Shown piece by piece: positions 44,553 through 55,030 of a stretch of DNA of 64,000 nt. Each line of letters begins with the position of its first letter. Positions within the stretch are counted from its first letter, which is position 1. Below the pieces are notes generated by a model. It did no database searches. It saw only the letters and a list, made by a program, of their open reading frames with translations, and was not told where the DNA came from. The DNA comes from Gottfriedia acidiceleris (lineage in GTDB: Bacteria > Bacillota > Bacilli > Bacillales > Bacillaceae_G), in the NCBI RefSeq assembly GCF_002128425.1, contig NZ_NESS01000004.1:310001-374000 (forward strand). Reading direction: 5' to 3'. The translations under genes were made by a program, and so were the position numbers.

Positions 44553-46052
44553 CTACTTTCTAAATTCAGATAACATTGTATTTAGTTCCTTCGTTTTGGA
44601 ATAAACTTGCTTATAAATAGAATAAAGCTTCTCATATTGTTTAACGTTTTCACTAACTGGTTTATATGAAGTGATTGGCTTTATGAACTCTTCTGCACAA
44701 GCCTCTAATGATTCAAACCAATTACATCCATAAGCAGCAAGCATCGCCGCACCCATCCCAGGACCTTGCTCGCTTGAAAGCTTAATAATCGTCGCATTAA
44801 AAATATCTGCTTGCATTTGAAGCCATACAGAATTTTTTGCACCGCCTCCAATTGAAATAACCGAATCAATCTTTTTACCGTTATTTCGGAAAATTTCAAT
44901 TGACTCGTTCAATGAAAAAGTAATACCTTCCATGACAGCCCTCGTAAAATCTCTTCTCTTATGTGCCGCATCCATACCGATAAAACTACCTCTAATAGTT
45001 GAATCAGCATGAGGCGTTCTTTCACCAACCAAATACGGAGTAAACATTAAACCATTTGAACCAATTGAAACGCTATCGACATCCTCTAATAACTGTTCGA
45101 AATGCTCATTCTCAGCAAAAGTATCTTTAAACCAGCTTAACGAAAACCCTGCGGCTAGCGTTACACCCATTGAATAGAAAGCATCTTCTTTCCCGTGGTT
45201 AAAATAATGAACTTTCCCTTTGAAATTGTGTTCTCCATGCTCTTCATAAGAAAGGACAACTCCTGAGGTACCAATACTACATAGCGTACTGCCTTCTTTT
45301 AAAATACCTGAGCCAATTGCGCCACATGCATTATCCGCCCCGCCCGCAAATACTTTCACTTCACGATTAAGTCCTGTCAAATTAGAAACCTCTTTTGTAA
45401 TTGTTCCAACACAATCATGAGACTCGACAATTGGTGGGAAAAGGTGTAATGGTATATCAAATTTATTACATAACTCTTCACTCCACTGCTTTTCTTTTAC
45501 GTTTAAAAGTAATGTTCCAGCAGCATCCGAGTATTCAGTATAAATTTTTCCAGTTAGACGATAACGAAGATAGTCTTTAGGTAACAAAAATACTGCTGCC
45601 TGGTGATAAATCTCCGGTTCAAATTCCTTTACCCATAAAAGTTTTGGTAAAGTAAATCCTTCAAGCGCTGGATTTTTCGTTATCTCAAGTAGTCGTTCTT
45701 TTCCTACTATTTCATTGATATAGTCACATTGCTTAGTCGTTCTTGTGTCATTCCATAAAATTGCATTGCGAAGGCTTTCATTTTCTTTATTCAATAACAC
45801 TAGACCATGCATTTGACCTGAAAAACTAATCCCTTGTATATCATTCGGATTACCATTAAAATCTCTAACTAGTTCGGCAAGTCCATCGATTGTTTTTTCA
45901 ACCCATTCTTCTGGATTTTGTTCACTATACCCGGATCTCTCTTGTATTAATGGATAGGCACGAGATACTTCTTGGCATACCTCTCCAGATTGATTAACTA
46001 ACAAAATTTTTACGGCACTTGTACCTAAATCAATACCTACTACATATTTCAT
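44553..46052 (-). CDS. xylB: Xylulokinase
   Basis: Phosphorylates D-xylulose to xylulose-5-phosphate for the pentose-phosphate pathway. The FGGY kinase (499 aa) has the phosphate motif GIDLGTSAVKILLV (about residues 6-19), SFSGQMHGLVLL, and FAGGADNACGAIGSG in the second domain. The reading frame extends to 46139, but GGGATG precedes the ATG at 46052 and the protein N-terminus MKYVVGIDLG fits, so this start is used. A hairpin separates it from xylA. Confidence 0.95.
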   Translation of the reverse strand: MKYVVGIDLGTSAVKILLVNQSGEVCQEVSRAYPLIQERSGYSEQNPEEWVEKTIDGLAELVRDFNGNPNDIQGISFSGQMHGLVLLNKENESLRNAILWNDTRTTKQCDYINEIVGKERLLEITKNPALEGFTLPKLLWVKEFEPEIYHQAAVFLLPKDYLRYRLTGKIYTEYSDAAGTLLLNVKEKQWSEELCNKFDIPLHLFPPIVESHDCVGTITKEVSNLTGLNREVKVFAGGADNACGAIGSGILKEGSTLCSIGTSGVVLSYEEHGEHNFKGKVHYFNHGKEDAFYSMGVTLAAGFSLSWFKDTFAENEHFEQLLEDVDSVSIGSNGLMFTPYLVGERTPHADSTIRGSFIGMDAAHKRRDFTRAVMEGITFSLNESIEIFRNNGKKIDSVISIGGGAKNSVWLQMQADIFNATIIKLSSEQGPGMGAAMLAAYGCNWFESLEACAEEFIKPITSYKPVSENVKQYEKLYSIYKQVYSKTKELNTMLSEFRK

Positions 46053-46093
46053 AAAAATCATCCCTTTTTTGTTTTTGATCGTATCGTATGAGA

Positions 46094-46131
46094 AAAATGT
46101 GCTGGAAATAGTGAATTTCCCAGCACATTTT
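46094..46131 (-). terminator. Intercistronic hairpin between xylA and xylB
   Basis: AAAATGTGCTGG (46094-46105) and CCAGCACATTTT (46120-46131) form a perfect 12-bp stem, extended by GGAAA/TTTCC, followed by TTTCTC on the minus strand. It probably weakens read-through or protects xylA mRNA. Confidence 0.7.
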
Positions 46132-46146
46132 ATGGTCAAGAGATTT

Positions 46147-47481
46147 TTAAACTGTTGCGAATTCAGAAATCGCTTCTAATAAATATTGGTTTAATACTGA
46201 TTTAAGACGCTCTTCACGACCAGATTTATTTTGGATATCACCTAAATTTAATGCATATGCTTCAAGTGTATGGAAATTTGCTTTATTCTCTACGATTTCT
46301 TTACCAATACCATAAGTAAAGCTGCTATAACGATCTTCAATAAAGCTTTCAAATACTTTATCTTCAATTAGTTTATTTGCTACTAATGTGCCAATTGCAA
46401 AGCTATCCATTCCAGCAATATGTGCATGGAATAAATCTTCTACATCAAATGATCCTCTTCTTACTTTTGCATCAAAGTTCAGGCCGCCTTTTCCTAAGCC
46501 ACCATTTTTTAAGATTTCATACATTGCTAATGTAGTAGAGTAAAGATCTGTAGGGAACTCATCTGTATCCCAACCAATTAACTTATCACCTTGGTTTGCA
46601 TCGACTGAACCAAGCATTCCATTCATTCGAGCAACGCGTAATTCATGCTCAAATGTATGACCAGCAAGCGTTGCATGATTTGCTTCAATATTGAATTTAA
46701 ACTGTTTCTCTAATCCATTAGCTTGTAAGAAAGCTAGTCCAGTTGCCACATCAAAGTCATATTGATGTTTCGTTGGTTCTTTTGGTTTTGGTTCAATTAA
46801 GAACTGACCATCGAATCCGATTTCTTTTGCATAATCCACAGCCATATGGAAGAAACGTGCTAAGTTATCTTGCTCAAGCTTCATATCTGTATTCATAAGC
46901 GTGTCATACCCTTCACGTCCACCCCAGAATACATAGTTAATTGCACCAAGTTCTTTCGCAATTTCTAAACCTTTTTTCACTTTTGCTGCCGAATATGCAA
47001 ATACGTCCGCGTTGTTAGAAGTTGCAGCTCCATTTACATAGCGAGGATGAGTAAACATATTTGCCGTGTTCCAAAGTAATTTTGTTTTACTTGTTTTCAT
47101 GTATTCTTTTATCATTTCTACAATTACATCTAAGTTTTTATAAGTTTCACCTAGTGTATTTCCTTCAGGAGCAACATCTGAATCATGGAAACAGAAGAAA
47201 GGAACATCTAGCTTTTCATAAAACTCAAACGATGCTTCTACACGCGCTTTAGCAAGATCCATTCCCGTTAAATGGTTCCAAGGACGTTGCATTGTTCCTG
47301 CTCCAAACGGATCTGAACCATCTGCAGTAAATGTATGCCAGTAAGCAACTGAAAAACGAAGTAAATCTTCCATTTTTTGGCCATTAATTATTCTTTGAGG
47401 ATCATAATACTTAAATGAAAATGGATTTTTTGATTTAGGACCTTCGAATTTAATTTTGTTAATATTAGTAAAGTAACTCAT
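46147..47481 (-). CDS. xylA: Xylose isomerase
   Basis: Converts D-xylose to D-xylulose. The 444-residue protein is the long class II type. Metal and substrate residues are visible in [14 protein letters not shown] (His/Asp), [46 protein letters not shown] and GSVDANQGD. An AGGAGG site precedes the ATG. It is upstream of xylB in the same locus. No XylR-type operator was seen before it. Confidence 0.96.
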   Translation of the reverse strand: MSYFTNINKIKFEGPKSKNPFSFKYYDPQRIINGQKMEDLLRFSVAYWHTFTADGSDPFGAGTMQRPWNHLTGMDLAKARVEASFEFYEKLDVPFFCFHDSDVAPEGNTLGETYKNLDVIVEMIKEYMKTSKTKLLWNTANMFTHPRYVNGAATSNNADVFAYSAAKVKKGLEIAKELGAINYVFWGGREGYDTLMNTDMKLEQDNLARFFHMAVDYAKEIGFDGQFLIEPKPKEPTKHQYDFDVATGLAFLQANGLEKQFKFNIEANHATLAGHTFEHELRVARMNGMLGSVDANQGDKLIGWDTDEFPTDLYSTTLAMYEILKNGGLGKGGLNFDAKVRRGSFDVEDLFHAHIAGMDSFAIGTLVANKLIEDKVFESFIEDRYSSFTYGIGKEIVENKANFHTLEAYALNLGDIQNKSGREERLKSVLNQYLLEAISEFATV

Positions 47482-47514
47482 GTTTAATTCCTCCTAAAAT
47501 AGTAGTTTAAAATT

Positions 47515-48486
47515 CTATGACTTATTTGAAATAACAATCCATGTGCGCAATACCTTCATATCATCTGGCTCAATTCCTTGTAAGCCAGTCAATTCTTCAT
47601 TTACTTCAAGATTAGGAGCGTTAGTTACCCATGTGTAAGGCTCTGGGCATAAAAAACCGCTTCTCCCATCCTTGTTATAAACGACCCAATGCTTAAAACT
47701 TTGGTCAACGGTATAATTAATCTCAACTCCGGTTGAATTGTTCGTTATTTGTGCCGTGTGAAGGCCACTGTTATTGGGATTAGATAGAAATACATCATCT
47801 AACTCTAGCCCGGACAAGCTCATTCCCTCACCCAACTCATACTTGTACTCAATATCTTCTAATTCCCCCGTTGGTAAAAATCGATCATTTAGTTTCCAAC
47901 GTTTATCAACTGGCAGCTTGAAGATTGAAGTTTCTTCTGGGAATAAAAAACTAGTATGATATCCAAAGCCAAACGGTAAAACTTCTTTACTTTTATTAAT
48001 AATTTCTGCTTTTTTAGCAAATAAATTATCATTCAGAATAAAGCTCATCCTTATAATAAAATGATGTGGGAATTGAACCATTACATCTTCGTGCTTACTT
48101 GAATCAAACTCAGTTATAATTTTCACTGTTTGCTCATTAACTTCTACACTCGAAATATTCCACTTCCTTGTGTGAACAAAACCATGAATGTGATTCTGCT
48201 TGTCTATTTCATTAATTTCAAACTGATACGTTCTTTTGCCAAATCTAAACTTACCTTGGTCAATTCGATTTGGTGGGAACAAGATTGGTGTACCGAACAG
48301 AACCGGATTATTCAAATATTCCTCGGTTGAGTTAGGGACTCTCAAAAGCTCAGTATTTGATTTTTTATGAACCATGGAAATCAAGTTTGATCCCCATCCA
48401 GGAATAATGATAATCTCCAATTCACTATTACCTGCTTTAATCGCCGGTTCTTCTAAAAAAGAGATTTCCTTTGCATAAGTATTCAT
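47515..48486 (-). CDS. Aldose 1-epimerase (mutarotase) family
   Basis: Interconverts the alpha and beta anomers of the sugar released by the xylosidase. The 323-residue protein has the mutarotase fold with FGTPILFPPNRID, HIHGFVHTRKW (catalytic His) and GYHTSFLFP (second His), and a Glu-containing CPEPYTWVTNAPN segment that is the third signature. It is likely cotranscribed with xylA. Confidence 0.85.
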   Translation of the reverse strand: MNTYAKEISFLEEPAIKAGNSELEIIIIPGWGSNLISMVHKKSNTELLRVPNSTEEYLNNPVLFGTPILFPPNRIDQGKFRFGKRTYQFEINEIDKQNHIHGFVHTRKWNISSVEVNEQTVKIITEFDSSKHEDVMVQFPHHFIIRMSFILNDNLFAKKAEIINKSKEVLPFGFGYHTSFLFPEETSIFKLPVDKRWKLNDRFLPTGELEDIEYKYELGEGMSLSGLELDDVFLSNPNNSGLHTAQITNNSTGVEINYTVDQSFKHWVVYNKDGRSGFLCPEPYTWVTNAPNLEVNEELTGLQGIEPDDMKVLRTWIVISNKS

Positions 48487-48518
48487 CTATATTCCCCGTT
48501 CTGTTATAATTTCTACAT

Positions 48519-49154
48519 TTAGACTTTGCTAATCTTACCTTGTCTTTCGTCTATTCGATTAAAGCTGTACATACCGCAGAACATCAAAATCCAGGCAATT
48601 GATACGACACTAAAGAATGGAATTAATCCTGGCTGATAGAGCAACAAAAATAGTATAGCGATTAGACTAACTAGCATTAGCAAGGTAATGTGAAAATGAA
48701 ATATACTTAAGAAGAATGCATTTTTTAAATAGTCTTTAAATTTAAATTCGTAATGTACATATAGTGGGAAAATATAAAGTAAAACCATTAAATAAACTGC
48801 TGCAATGATTAATAAAGCCATGATTAAGATTAATTGGAACAACCCTTCGATCGTTCGAATGTAAAATACATCAAACGTTAGGAAGATGCCGCTAAAAATG
48901 AATACTAGCCCAAGTTTGTTAGAACTTTTGAATTCCTTCAAGAAGACAGTTAGAAATGTTCTCCAAATTGGAAGATCCGTTTCTTTTACGATCCATTTAC
49001 GAACAATTGTAAAAAGGGCTACCGTAGCAGGGAAAAAACCAAATATGACTAACCCTCCTATTGAAAAAAGGAACCATAGTAGATTGACATATGCTAATTT
49101 CATAATCCATTCACATATCGTAAACAATTTTCCCATTGTTTTTCCGAGTATCAT
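48519..49154 (-). CDS. YesL/DUF624 family membrane protein
   Basis: Integral membrane protein (211 aa, five or six transmembrane segments) of the YesL family, which is nearly always placed with ABC importers for oligosaccharides and YesMN-type regulators. NLLWFLFSIGGLVIFGFFPATVA-like segments are typical. An AGGAGGG site precedes the ATG. The role is unknown; a function in controlling or assisting the importer is only suggested by context. Confidence 0.85.
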   Translation of the reverse strand: MILGKTMGKLFTICEWIMKLAYVNLLWFLFSIGGLVIFGFFPATVALFTIVRKWIVKETDLPIWRTFLTVFLKEFKSSNKLGLVFIFSGIFLTFDVFYIRTIEGLFQLILIMALLIIAAVYLMVLLYIFPLYVHYEFKFKDYLKNAFFLSIFHFHITLLMLVSLIAILFLLLYQPGLIPFFSVVSIAWILMFCGMYSFNRIDERQGKISKV

Positions 49155-49200
49155 TAATCACCCTCCTTTACGAACTCATCTATAGCTTTATTTAATGTAA

Positions 49201-50100
49201 TTAACCTTTTACTGACCCAGAAGCAATTCCTTCTACAATTCGATTACTCAATATAAAGAAGGCAATCAGGATTGGTAGAATACTAATAACTAATGTAGCT
49301 CCAATTGCTCCCCAATCAGTCGTATACTGCCCAATAAAATTTTGAATACCAACAGTGAGTGTTTTAAATTGATCGGAACTAATAAATGTATTAACAAAAA
49401 CAAACTCATTCCAGTTGTAAATCATATTAATAATTGCAGCTGTAGCAATTACTGGTGATGTCATTGGTAAAGTAATCTTAAAAAAGATATGGTTAATTGA
49501 TGCCCCATCCATTATCGCTGCTTCTTCTACTTCTCTTGGTAGAGCTTCATAAAAACCAATTAAAATCATAATCGTAATTGGCAGGTTAAAAGCTGTATAC
49601 GTAAGAATTACCGAGAGTGGATTATCAATTAAATTTATTTTTGTAAAAGTATTAAATAAAGGAATCAGTGTTGAATGGACTGGAATCATTAAACCTACCA
49701 TAAATAATCCCAATACCCATTTACTTGCTTTCCAATTCATTCTTGTAATTGCGAAGGTCACCATACTTGCTAATACAACCGTTAAGATAACAGCAGCGAT
49801 TGTATAAGTCACACTGTTAAAGAAATACTGGCTAATGTTTCCTTCAGTCCAAACTTTCGTATAATTTTCCCACTTTGGGCTTTCAGGTAATGAAAAAGGA
49901 GACATATTGAAAACTTCTTGGTTATTTTTTAGTGAAAAAAGAAACAACCAGATGATCGGAAATATTTGAAAAATCGCTACGATTATAAGGAAAAGATACA
50001 TAAATCCGTAAGCAATTTTACTAAAAATACTATTCTTGCTACGGTCAATTTTCTTTTCAGTTACAATGGCTTGTGAACCAGTAGCTCTTACCGTATCCAT
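49201..50100 (-). CDS. Carbohydrate ABC transporter permease (MalG type)
   Basis: Permease (299 aa, six transmembrane segments). The EAA loop is EEAAIMDGASINHIFFKITLP near residues 190-210, so it pairs with an MsmX-type ATPase, which is not encoded in this window. With the next gene it makes the channel for a predicted xylo-oligosaccharide importer. An AAAGGGGG site precedes the ATG. Confidence 0.93.
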   Translation of the reverse strand: MDTVRATGSQAIVTEKKIDRSKNSIFSKIAYGFMYLFLIIVAIFQIFPIIWLFLFSLKNNQEVFNMSPFSLPESPKWENYTKVWTEGNISQYFFNSVTYTIAAVILTVVLASMVTFAITRMNWKASKWVLGLFMVGLMIPVHSTLIPLFNTFTKINLIDNPLSVILTYTAFNLPITIMILIGFYEALPREVEEAAIMDGASINHIFFKITLPMTSPVIATAAIINMIYNWNEFVFVNTFISSDQFKTLTVGIQNFIGQYTTDWGAIGATLVISILPILIAFFILSNRIVEGIASGSVKG

Positions 50101-50118
50101 TTAAAATCCCCCTTTCTT

Positions 50119-50994
50119 TTAGTAAATGTCATTATTTGATTCAGTAAACTTTCGAATAATCCAAGTAACAACTAAACAAATAACTAATAAGAAAAATCCA
50201 ATCGCACTTGCATATCCAAAATCAAAACCTTTGAATGCTTTTTGATACATATAGGAAGCCATTACTTCACTTGAACCATTAGGACCCCCACCTGTCATAA
50301 CGTAAATTAAATCAAAATATTTAAGTGATCCAACGACAGCAAGAACAATCGTTACTTTAACAACATTCATTATTAATGGTAATTTTATTTTTAGTGCGAT
50401 CTGTATTGGTGTCGCCCCATCAATTCTTGCAGCTTCAATAAGAGAGTCTGGAATATTTTTAAGAGCTGCATAGTAAATCAGAATATAAAAACCGGCATAC
50501 TGCCAAATAATCGGAATAATAATCGCATATAATGCTAAGTTTGTTTCTGCTAACCATGCTGGTGGATTATTAACTCCTAGTGAAACAAGTAAGCTATTTA
50601 GAATACCGTTAGTAGGGTGATAAATTTTAAGCCAAAGCTGAGCAATTGCAACAGAAGCAAGTAGCATTGGAATAAGATATATTTTTCTAAGAAGGTCTGC
50701 ACCTTTAATTTTTCCTGCAAGTATAAATGAGATGAACAAATAACCAATTAAACTAACTGCCGAAAATACTGCTAATAAAAAGGAGTGGAAAGCACTTTTC
50801 CAAAATAGAGGATCATGTAGTAAGTGGGAGTAATTCTTTAAACCTATGAACTCCTTTTCCCCAATTCCATTCCATTTCATTAAGCCAAAGTATCCAGTTT
50901 GTACGATTGGAACGTATATCAAAGCAAGGATCAGAAAAAGAGCTGGTGTAATATACAGGGCAATTATTTTTTTATTAGACATAGTTTTATTCAC
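50119..50994 (-). CDS. Sugar ABC transporter permease (MalF/UgpA type)
   Basis: Second permease (291 aa, six transmembrane segments) with the EAA loop EAARIDGATPIQIALKIKLP. It is 18 bases upstream of the MalG-type gene. No ATPase gene is present in the locus; Bacillus importers of this class share the ATPase MsmX encoded elsewhere. Confidence 0.93.
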   Translation of the reverse strand: MNKTMSNKKIIALYITPALFLILALIYVPIVQTGYFGLMKWNGIGEKEFIGLKNYSHLLHDPLFWKSAFHSFLLAVFSAVSLIGYLFISFILAGKIKGADLLRKIYLIPMLLASVAIAQLWLKIYHPTNGILNSLLVSLGVNNPPAWLAETNLALYAIIIPIIWQYAGFYILIYYAALKNIPDSLIEAARIDGATPIQIALKIKLPLIMNVVKVTIVLAVVGSLKYFDLIYVMTGGGPNGSSEVMASYMYQKAFKGFDFGYASAIGFFLLVICLVVTWIIRKFTESNNDIY

Positions 50995-51028
50995 TTCGAT
51001 TCAACTCCTTCCCCTTAATTTTAAAATC

Positions 51029-51060
51029 AAGGGCATATAAGAATGAATCTATATGCCCTT
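51029..51060 (-). terminator. Hairpin between binding protein and permease genes
   Basis: AAGGGCATATA (51029-51039) and TATATGCCCTT (51050-51060) form a perfect 11-bp stem with a 10-nt loop and a short T-rich tail. Such hairpins usually allow higher expression of the binding protein than of the permeases. Confidence 0.75.
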
Positions 51061-51079
51061 TTCTTTAATAAATCAGAAA

Positions 51080-52387
51080 TTATTTATCTTCTGCCTTTAA
51101 AGCATCTTCATGTTGTTTAGCAAAATCTTTTGGTTTTACTTCATTTCCAAATAGAGATTGAATTAGGTTTAAGTGAGTTTCTGCTACTGAAGCACTCATT
51201 TGAACATCTGCAAATAATGTTAAGTTGCTAGCTTTATTTAATTCATTTAACACGTCAATATATAACGGTGGTAAATTTACTTTTGATGTATCAACTTTAG
51301 TTGCTGGAATTACACCCGCTTTTTCAACCGATTGTTCTCCCCACTTCTCTACAAAGAATTTAACAAAGTCTTTCGCTTCAGCTTTAACCTTTGAATGTTC
51401 TGATACAAATAGTCCTACTCCAGGGCCACCAACCCAGCTGTTAATATTACCTTTTCCGCCTTCATAAGTAGGGAATTTAAAGAAACCTACATTATCACGG
51501 AAATCTTTTGATATTTCTTCATTTGTCGTAAAGTTTGGAAGCTCCCATGTTCCCATTAAGTACATAGCTGCATTACCATTTAAGAATTCAGATTTACCTT
51601 CATCATTAGATAATCCATTAAAACCTTTATTAAATGCTTTTTCTTTAACTAGGTTCTGAACCTCTTGAGCCGCTGATACAAGTGCAGGATCTTCGAATGT
51701 GCCTGTACGATTAATTGCTTTATTTAATACATCAGACCCACCAATTCTGTCTGCTAAATACATATACCAAAGTGAACCTGTCCAACGATCTTTATTTCCT
51801 AAGGCGATTGGAGCAACCCCATTTTTAGCAAGTGTTTTAACAACATTTTGGAATTCGCTATAAGTTTGTGGTACTTGAAGATTATATTTTTCAAAAATTG
51901 CTTTATTGTAATAAATTGGAGCGATGTTCAGTTCCAGAGGTAATCCATAAGTTTTACCATCGATTGCATATGCTTCAGTTGTTCCACTTACAAAAGAATC
52001 TTTTAACCCGTTATTTAACACGTCATCTAAATCAGCAAAAAGACCGCCTTTTACAAATGGTGTCATATATCCTGCTGCCCATGTAAACCCTACATCAGGA
52101 AGTTCGTTAGAAGAAGAAAGAACTTTAATCTTATTTTTGTATTGCTCATTTTCAAGTACTTCTACTTCAATTTTTACATCCTTATGTTCAGCCTCATATT
52201 GCTTAATAATGTCAGATACAATTAAGTTTTGCTGCTTGGAACTTCCAGCTGGCCAAAGATGCATAAATTTAATTACTTTTTTGGAACCGCTTTCACTTGA
52301 CGCGTTATTAGATTTACCACAGCCAGTTAAAGCAACCATCAGTATAAGAACTAGTGCTAACATTAATGAAGACGCTTTCTTAAACAT
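51080..52387 (-). CDS. Extracellular sugar-binding lipoprotein
   Basis: Solute-binding protein (435 aa) for the importer. The signal peptide ends in LMVALTGC, with the lipid-bearing Cys23. It is a family-1 binding protein (MalE-like) with MHLWPAGSSKQQNLIVSDII near the start, FTWAAGYMTPFVKGGLFADL, and AAMYLMGTWELPNF. The position upstream of xylA and the GH43 suggests xylo-oligosaccharides; no binding data support it. Confidence 0.9.
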   Translation of the reverse strand: MFKKASSLMLALVLILMVALTGCGKSNNASSESGSKKVIKFMHLWPAGSSKQQNLIVSDIIKQYEAEHKDVKIEVEVLENEQYKNKIKVLSSSNELPDVGFTWAAGYMTPFVKGGLFADLDDVLNNGLKDSFVSGTTEAYAIDGKTYGLPLELNIAPIYYNKAIFEKYNLQVPQTYSEFQNVVKTLAKNGVAPIALGNKDRWTGSLWYMYLADRIGGSDVLNKAINRTGTFEDPALVSAAQEVQNLVKEKAFNKGFNGLSNDEGKSEFLNGNAAMYLMGTWELPNFTTNEEISKDFRDNVGFFKFPTYEGGKGNINSWVGGPGVGLFVSEHSKVKAEAKDFVKFFVEKWGEQSVEKAGVIPATKVDTSKVNLPPLYIDVLNELNKASNLTLFADVQMSASVAETHLNLIQSLFGNEVKPKDFAKQHEDALKAEDK

Positions 52388-52444
52388 GTCAAACCCCCAT
52401 TTTTTTGAATTTTTCGTTACAAGTAAATTCTAGCACTAAAAAAA

Positions 52445-52468
52445 AATCGCGGTAAGGTAACCACGATT
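52445..52468 (-). terminator. Terminator of the yesN/yesM-like operon
   Basis: AATCGCGGT (52445-52453) and ACCACGATT (52460-52468) pair with one mismatch, followed on the minus strand by ten T. It separates the two-component genes from the importer operon. Confidence 0.8.
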
Positions 52469-52481
52469 GGATAAAATTCCA

Positions 52482-53276
52482 CTATTTTTGGATTAGGGAA
52501 TCATCAAGTTCTGACACTTTTCTAAATTTACTTGGCGTAATTCCCTCGTAATCCTTAAAGATCTTAATGAAATATTTTGCTGTCTGATAGCCTACTTCTA
52601 GTGCAATTTCTTCAATTTGCAAATCCGTCGTCAGTAGACGATTTTTTGCAATTTGTAGTCTCTTTCTAGTTAAATATTCACTAAATGTTAACCCGACTTG
52701 CTCTTTAAATAACACACTAAAATAGCTTGCATTTAGATGTACAGCTTCTGCAACATCCTTTAATGAAATTTGGTTTCTTATATTTTTATTTATAAATGTT
52801 TTTGCTGCCTTAATGGATTTAGAGCGGCTATTAACTTGATCTAGTTTTAATAATTTCTGATCAGTCACCTTTTCCATATACTCAATACGTTCAATATTCG
52901 CTTCCTTTTCAAGCGCTTGTTCAATGGCTTCAATTAATTTTTGCTTACTTACTGGTTTTAATAAATAGTTTACAACTCCTAGACGAATAGCCTCCTGGGC
53001 ATATTCAAAGTCAGGGTGTCCAGAAATAATAATTGAAACAAACTTATGGCCTTTATTCTTTAGGTTTTTTAAAAGCTCTAAACCATCCATTTCAGGCATA
53101 CAAATATCCGTTACTAATAGATGAATTTTTGTTCTACTCATTTGTTCAAATGTTTCTTGACCATTCGCCGCACTAAGAATTTCAAACTGACCATTTGACC
53201 ATTTCTCTAATGTTTTTTTTAGCCCTTGCCTAGTTGCTTGTTCATCATCAACAATTAGAATTGTTTTTGTATCCAC
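52482..53276 (-). CDS. Response regulator with AraC DNA-binding domain (YesN-like)
   Basis: Activator-type regulator (264 aa). The receiver domain has ILIVDDEQATRQG and the phosphorylated Asp57 in LLVTDICMPEMDG, with LKPVSKQKLI following. The AraC domain (about 160-255) has VHLNASYFSVLFKEQVGLTF and EVGYQTAKYFIKIFK. It is encoded 2 bases after the kinase gene. It probably activates the importer operon that follows in the same direction. Confidence 0.92.
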   Translation of the reverse strand: MDTKTILIVDDEQATRQGLKKTLEKWSNGQFEILSAANGQETFEQMSRTKIHLLVTDICMPEMDGLELLKNLKNKGHKFVSIIISGHPDFEYAQEAIRLGVVNYLLKPVSKQKLIEAIEQALEKEANIERIEYMEKVTDQKLLKLDQVNSRSKSIKAAKTFINKNIRNQISLKDVAEAVHLNASYFSVLFKEQVGLTFSEYLTRKRLQIAKNRLLTTDLQIEEIALEVGYQTAKYFIKIFKDYEGITPSKFRKVSELDDSLIQK

Positions 53277-53278
53277 TA

Positions 53279-55030
53279 TTATTCCCCACCTTTGTCTGGA
53301 ACTTCGAATAATACAGTTGTACCTTTACCAATCTCACTTTCTAAACGAAGACCACTTAAGTCATATCCTTCGTAATATAATTTAATTCTTTTATTTACAT
53401 TAGTAAGCGCCATACCCATTCCTTTAAAGGACGATACATTATCATTTTTTATTGCTAGATTAAGAGCATTAAGATCATCCTTATTAATACCTGGTCCATT
53501 GTCCTTAACAGTCACTAACAAATTAGATGAGTCATTAATCCTTTTAATCTTTACTAAAACAATTCCTTGTTCGCGACTACTTTCAATACCATGCATAATG
53601 GCGTTCTCAACTAATGGTTGGATTAGCAGCTTAGGAATTCTAATGTTTAATAGATTTGGATCAACAGATATCTCCCATAACAACCGTTCTCCTAATCTCA
53701 TTTTCATAATCTGTAAATAACGTTCAATTTGCTCGAGAGCAGCTTGTATAGTTACCCATTCACTACTGTTTGCATTGCCAATTGTATAGCGAAATAACCC
53801 TGACATTGCAATGACTATTTCAGCTAAATCATCTTCGCCCCTATCATCTAAAGACCAGTAAAGTGCATTTAGCGTATTATAAAGGAAATGCGGATCAATT
53901 TGGGCTTGTAGCGCCTTCAACTCAGTTTGACTTCGAAGTAATTCCTTTTCATAAACGACTTGTATTAAATGATTTGTATTTTCTACCATCTGGTTATAAG
54001 TTCTATTTAATTCAATTATTTCTAATGAAGCTGCACTTTCCTTGTTAATTTTCAACTCATCCATTTTCGCATTCTTCATTGTATTTGTAAGTTTTTTTAT
54101 TGGTCTTGTGATCATTGTTGCTAGAATAATTGAAGATACGACAAAAATAATAAATCCAATCACACCAGAAAAAAGAGTCGCTTTTCTTACCGGTGTTACC
54201 CGCTCATTTAAAAAGCTTGTAGGTTTTAAAATGACAAGCGTCCAGCCTGTTTTTTGAGATGGTTGTGTCACAATCATATATTGTTTTTTATTGATCTTTA
54301 TCGATTCATATCCTTCTAGTAAAAATTTTTGAATATCAATGCCGTAATTATCTGTTATTGGTGTTAAATCCCTATCAAGAAGCATCATATAATCCTTCTC
54401 CCCAGGAGATAAATTACTTTCTTCAACCTGAAAGTAACTATTAACGATTCTTACTACTAAATATCCTCCATTTGAAAACCATCGATCCATTAAACTTACT
54501 CTTCTTATTGCATATGAATAGTTACCATTTTTAGGATCTTTCCCTACCCATACTAATCTTCCTTTTTCTGCTTCTGCTTCCTTTACCCATTTCTCATCGA
54601 TTACACTTGATAAATTTTTTTCACCGAATGGAAAAATACGATTTCCTTCCGAAGAATATAACTCAAAAGAAGAGATTCCATTTGAATAAGCTAAAAAGTT
54701 ATTTATTACTCTAATCAATGATTGTCTTTTTGCAAAATCAACACTATCTCCGTTTTTCAATCCGAGTAATATTTGTTGAACCGTCTCGTTCGTCATTAAT
54801 TGATTCGATAAAGTATCAATTTGCTTATACAAGGTTTCCATTCTTCCGTTTGCTTCAACTGCCGTTTGTTTGATTTGCTTCTCTGTTGTATCCTTCATTA
54901 AAGTTCCAACTTGGTTATATACCATAATGGATAAAACAATCACCATAACAATCAAGAAGACGGCCAATATTTGATTTCGTAAAGTGTTTAATTTTTTTAA
55001 CCGTAATCTAATTTTGAAGATTGTAATCAC
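53279..55030 (-). CDS. Sensor histidine kinase (YesM-like)
   Basis: Kinase (583 aa) with a transmembrane segment near 20-40, an extracellular dCache-type domain (about 45-285), a second transmembrane segment (about 290-315), and a HAMP. The His_kinase motif is QIDPHFLYNTLNALYW, and NAIMHGIE and DNGPGIN mark the ATPase domain. It would sense a sugar or sugar-binding protein outside the cell. The start given is GTG at 55030, which overlaps AAAAGG; a start a little downstream is possible. Confidence 0.88.
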   Translation of the reverse strand: MITIFKIRLRLKKLNTLRNQILAVFLIVMVIVLSIMVYNQVGTLMKDTTEKQIKQTAVEANGRMETLYKQIDTLSNQLMTNETVQQILLGLKNGDSVDFAKRQSLIRVINNFLAYSNGISSFELYSSEGNRIFPFGEKNLSSVIDEKWVKEAEAEKGRLVWVGKDPKNGNYSYAIRRVSLMDRWFSNGGYLVVRIVNSYFQVEESNLSPGEKDYMMLLDRDLTPITDNYGIDIQKFLLEGYESIKINKKQYMIVTQPSQKTGWTLVILKPTSFLNERVTPVRKATLFSGVIGFIIFVVSSIILATMITRPIKKLTNTMKNAKMDELKINKESAASLEIIELNRTYNQMVENTNHLIQVVYEKELLRSQTELKALQAQIDPHFLYNTLNALYWSLDDRGEDDLAEIVIAMSGLFRYTIGNANSSEWVTIQAALEQIERYLQIMKMRLGERLLWEISVDPNLLNIRIPKLLIQPLVENAIMHGIESSREQGIVLVKIKRINDSSNLLVTVKDNGPGINKDDLNALNLAIKNDNVSSFKGMGMALTNVNKRIKLYYEGYDLSGLRLESEIGKGTTVLFEVPDKGGE

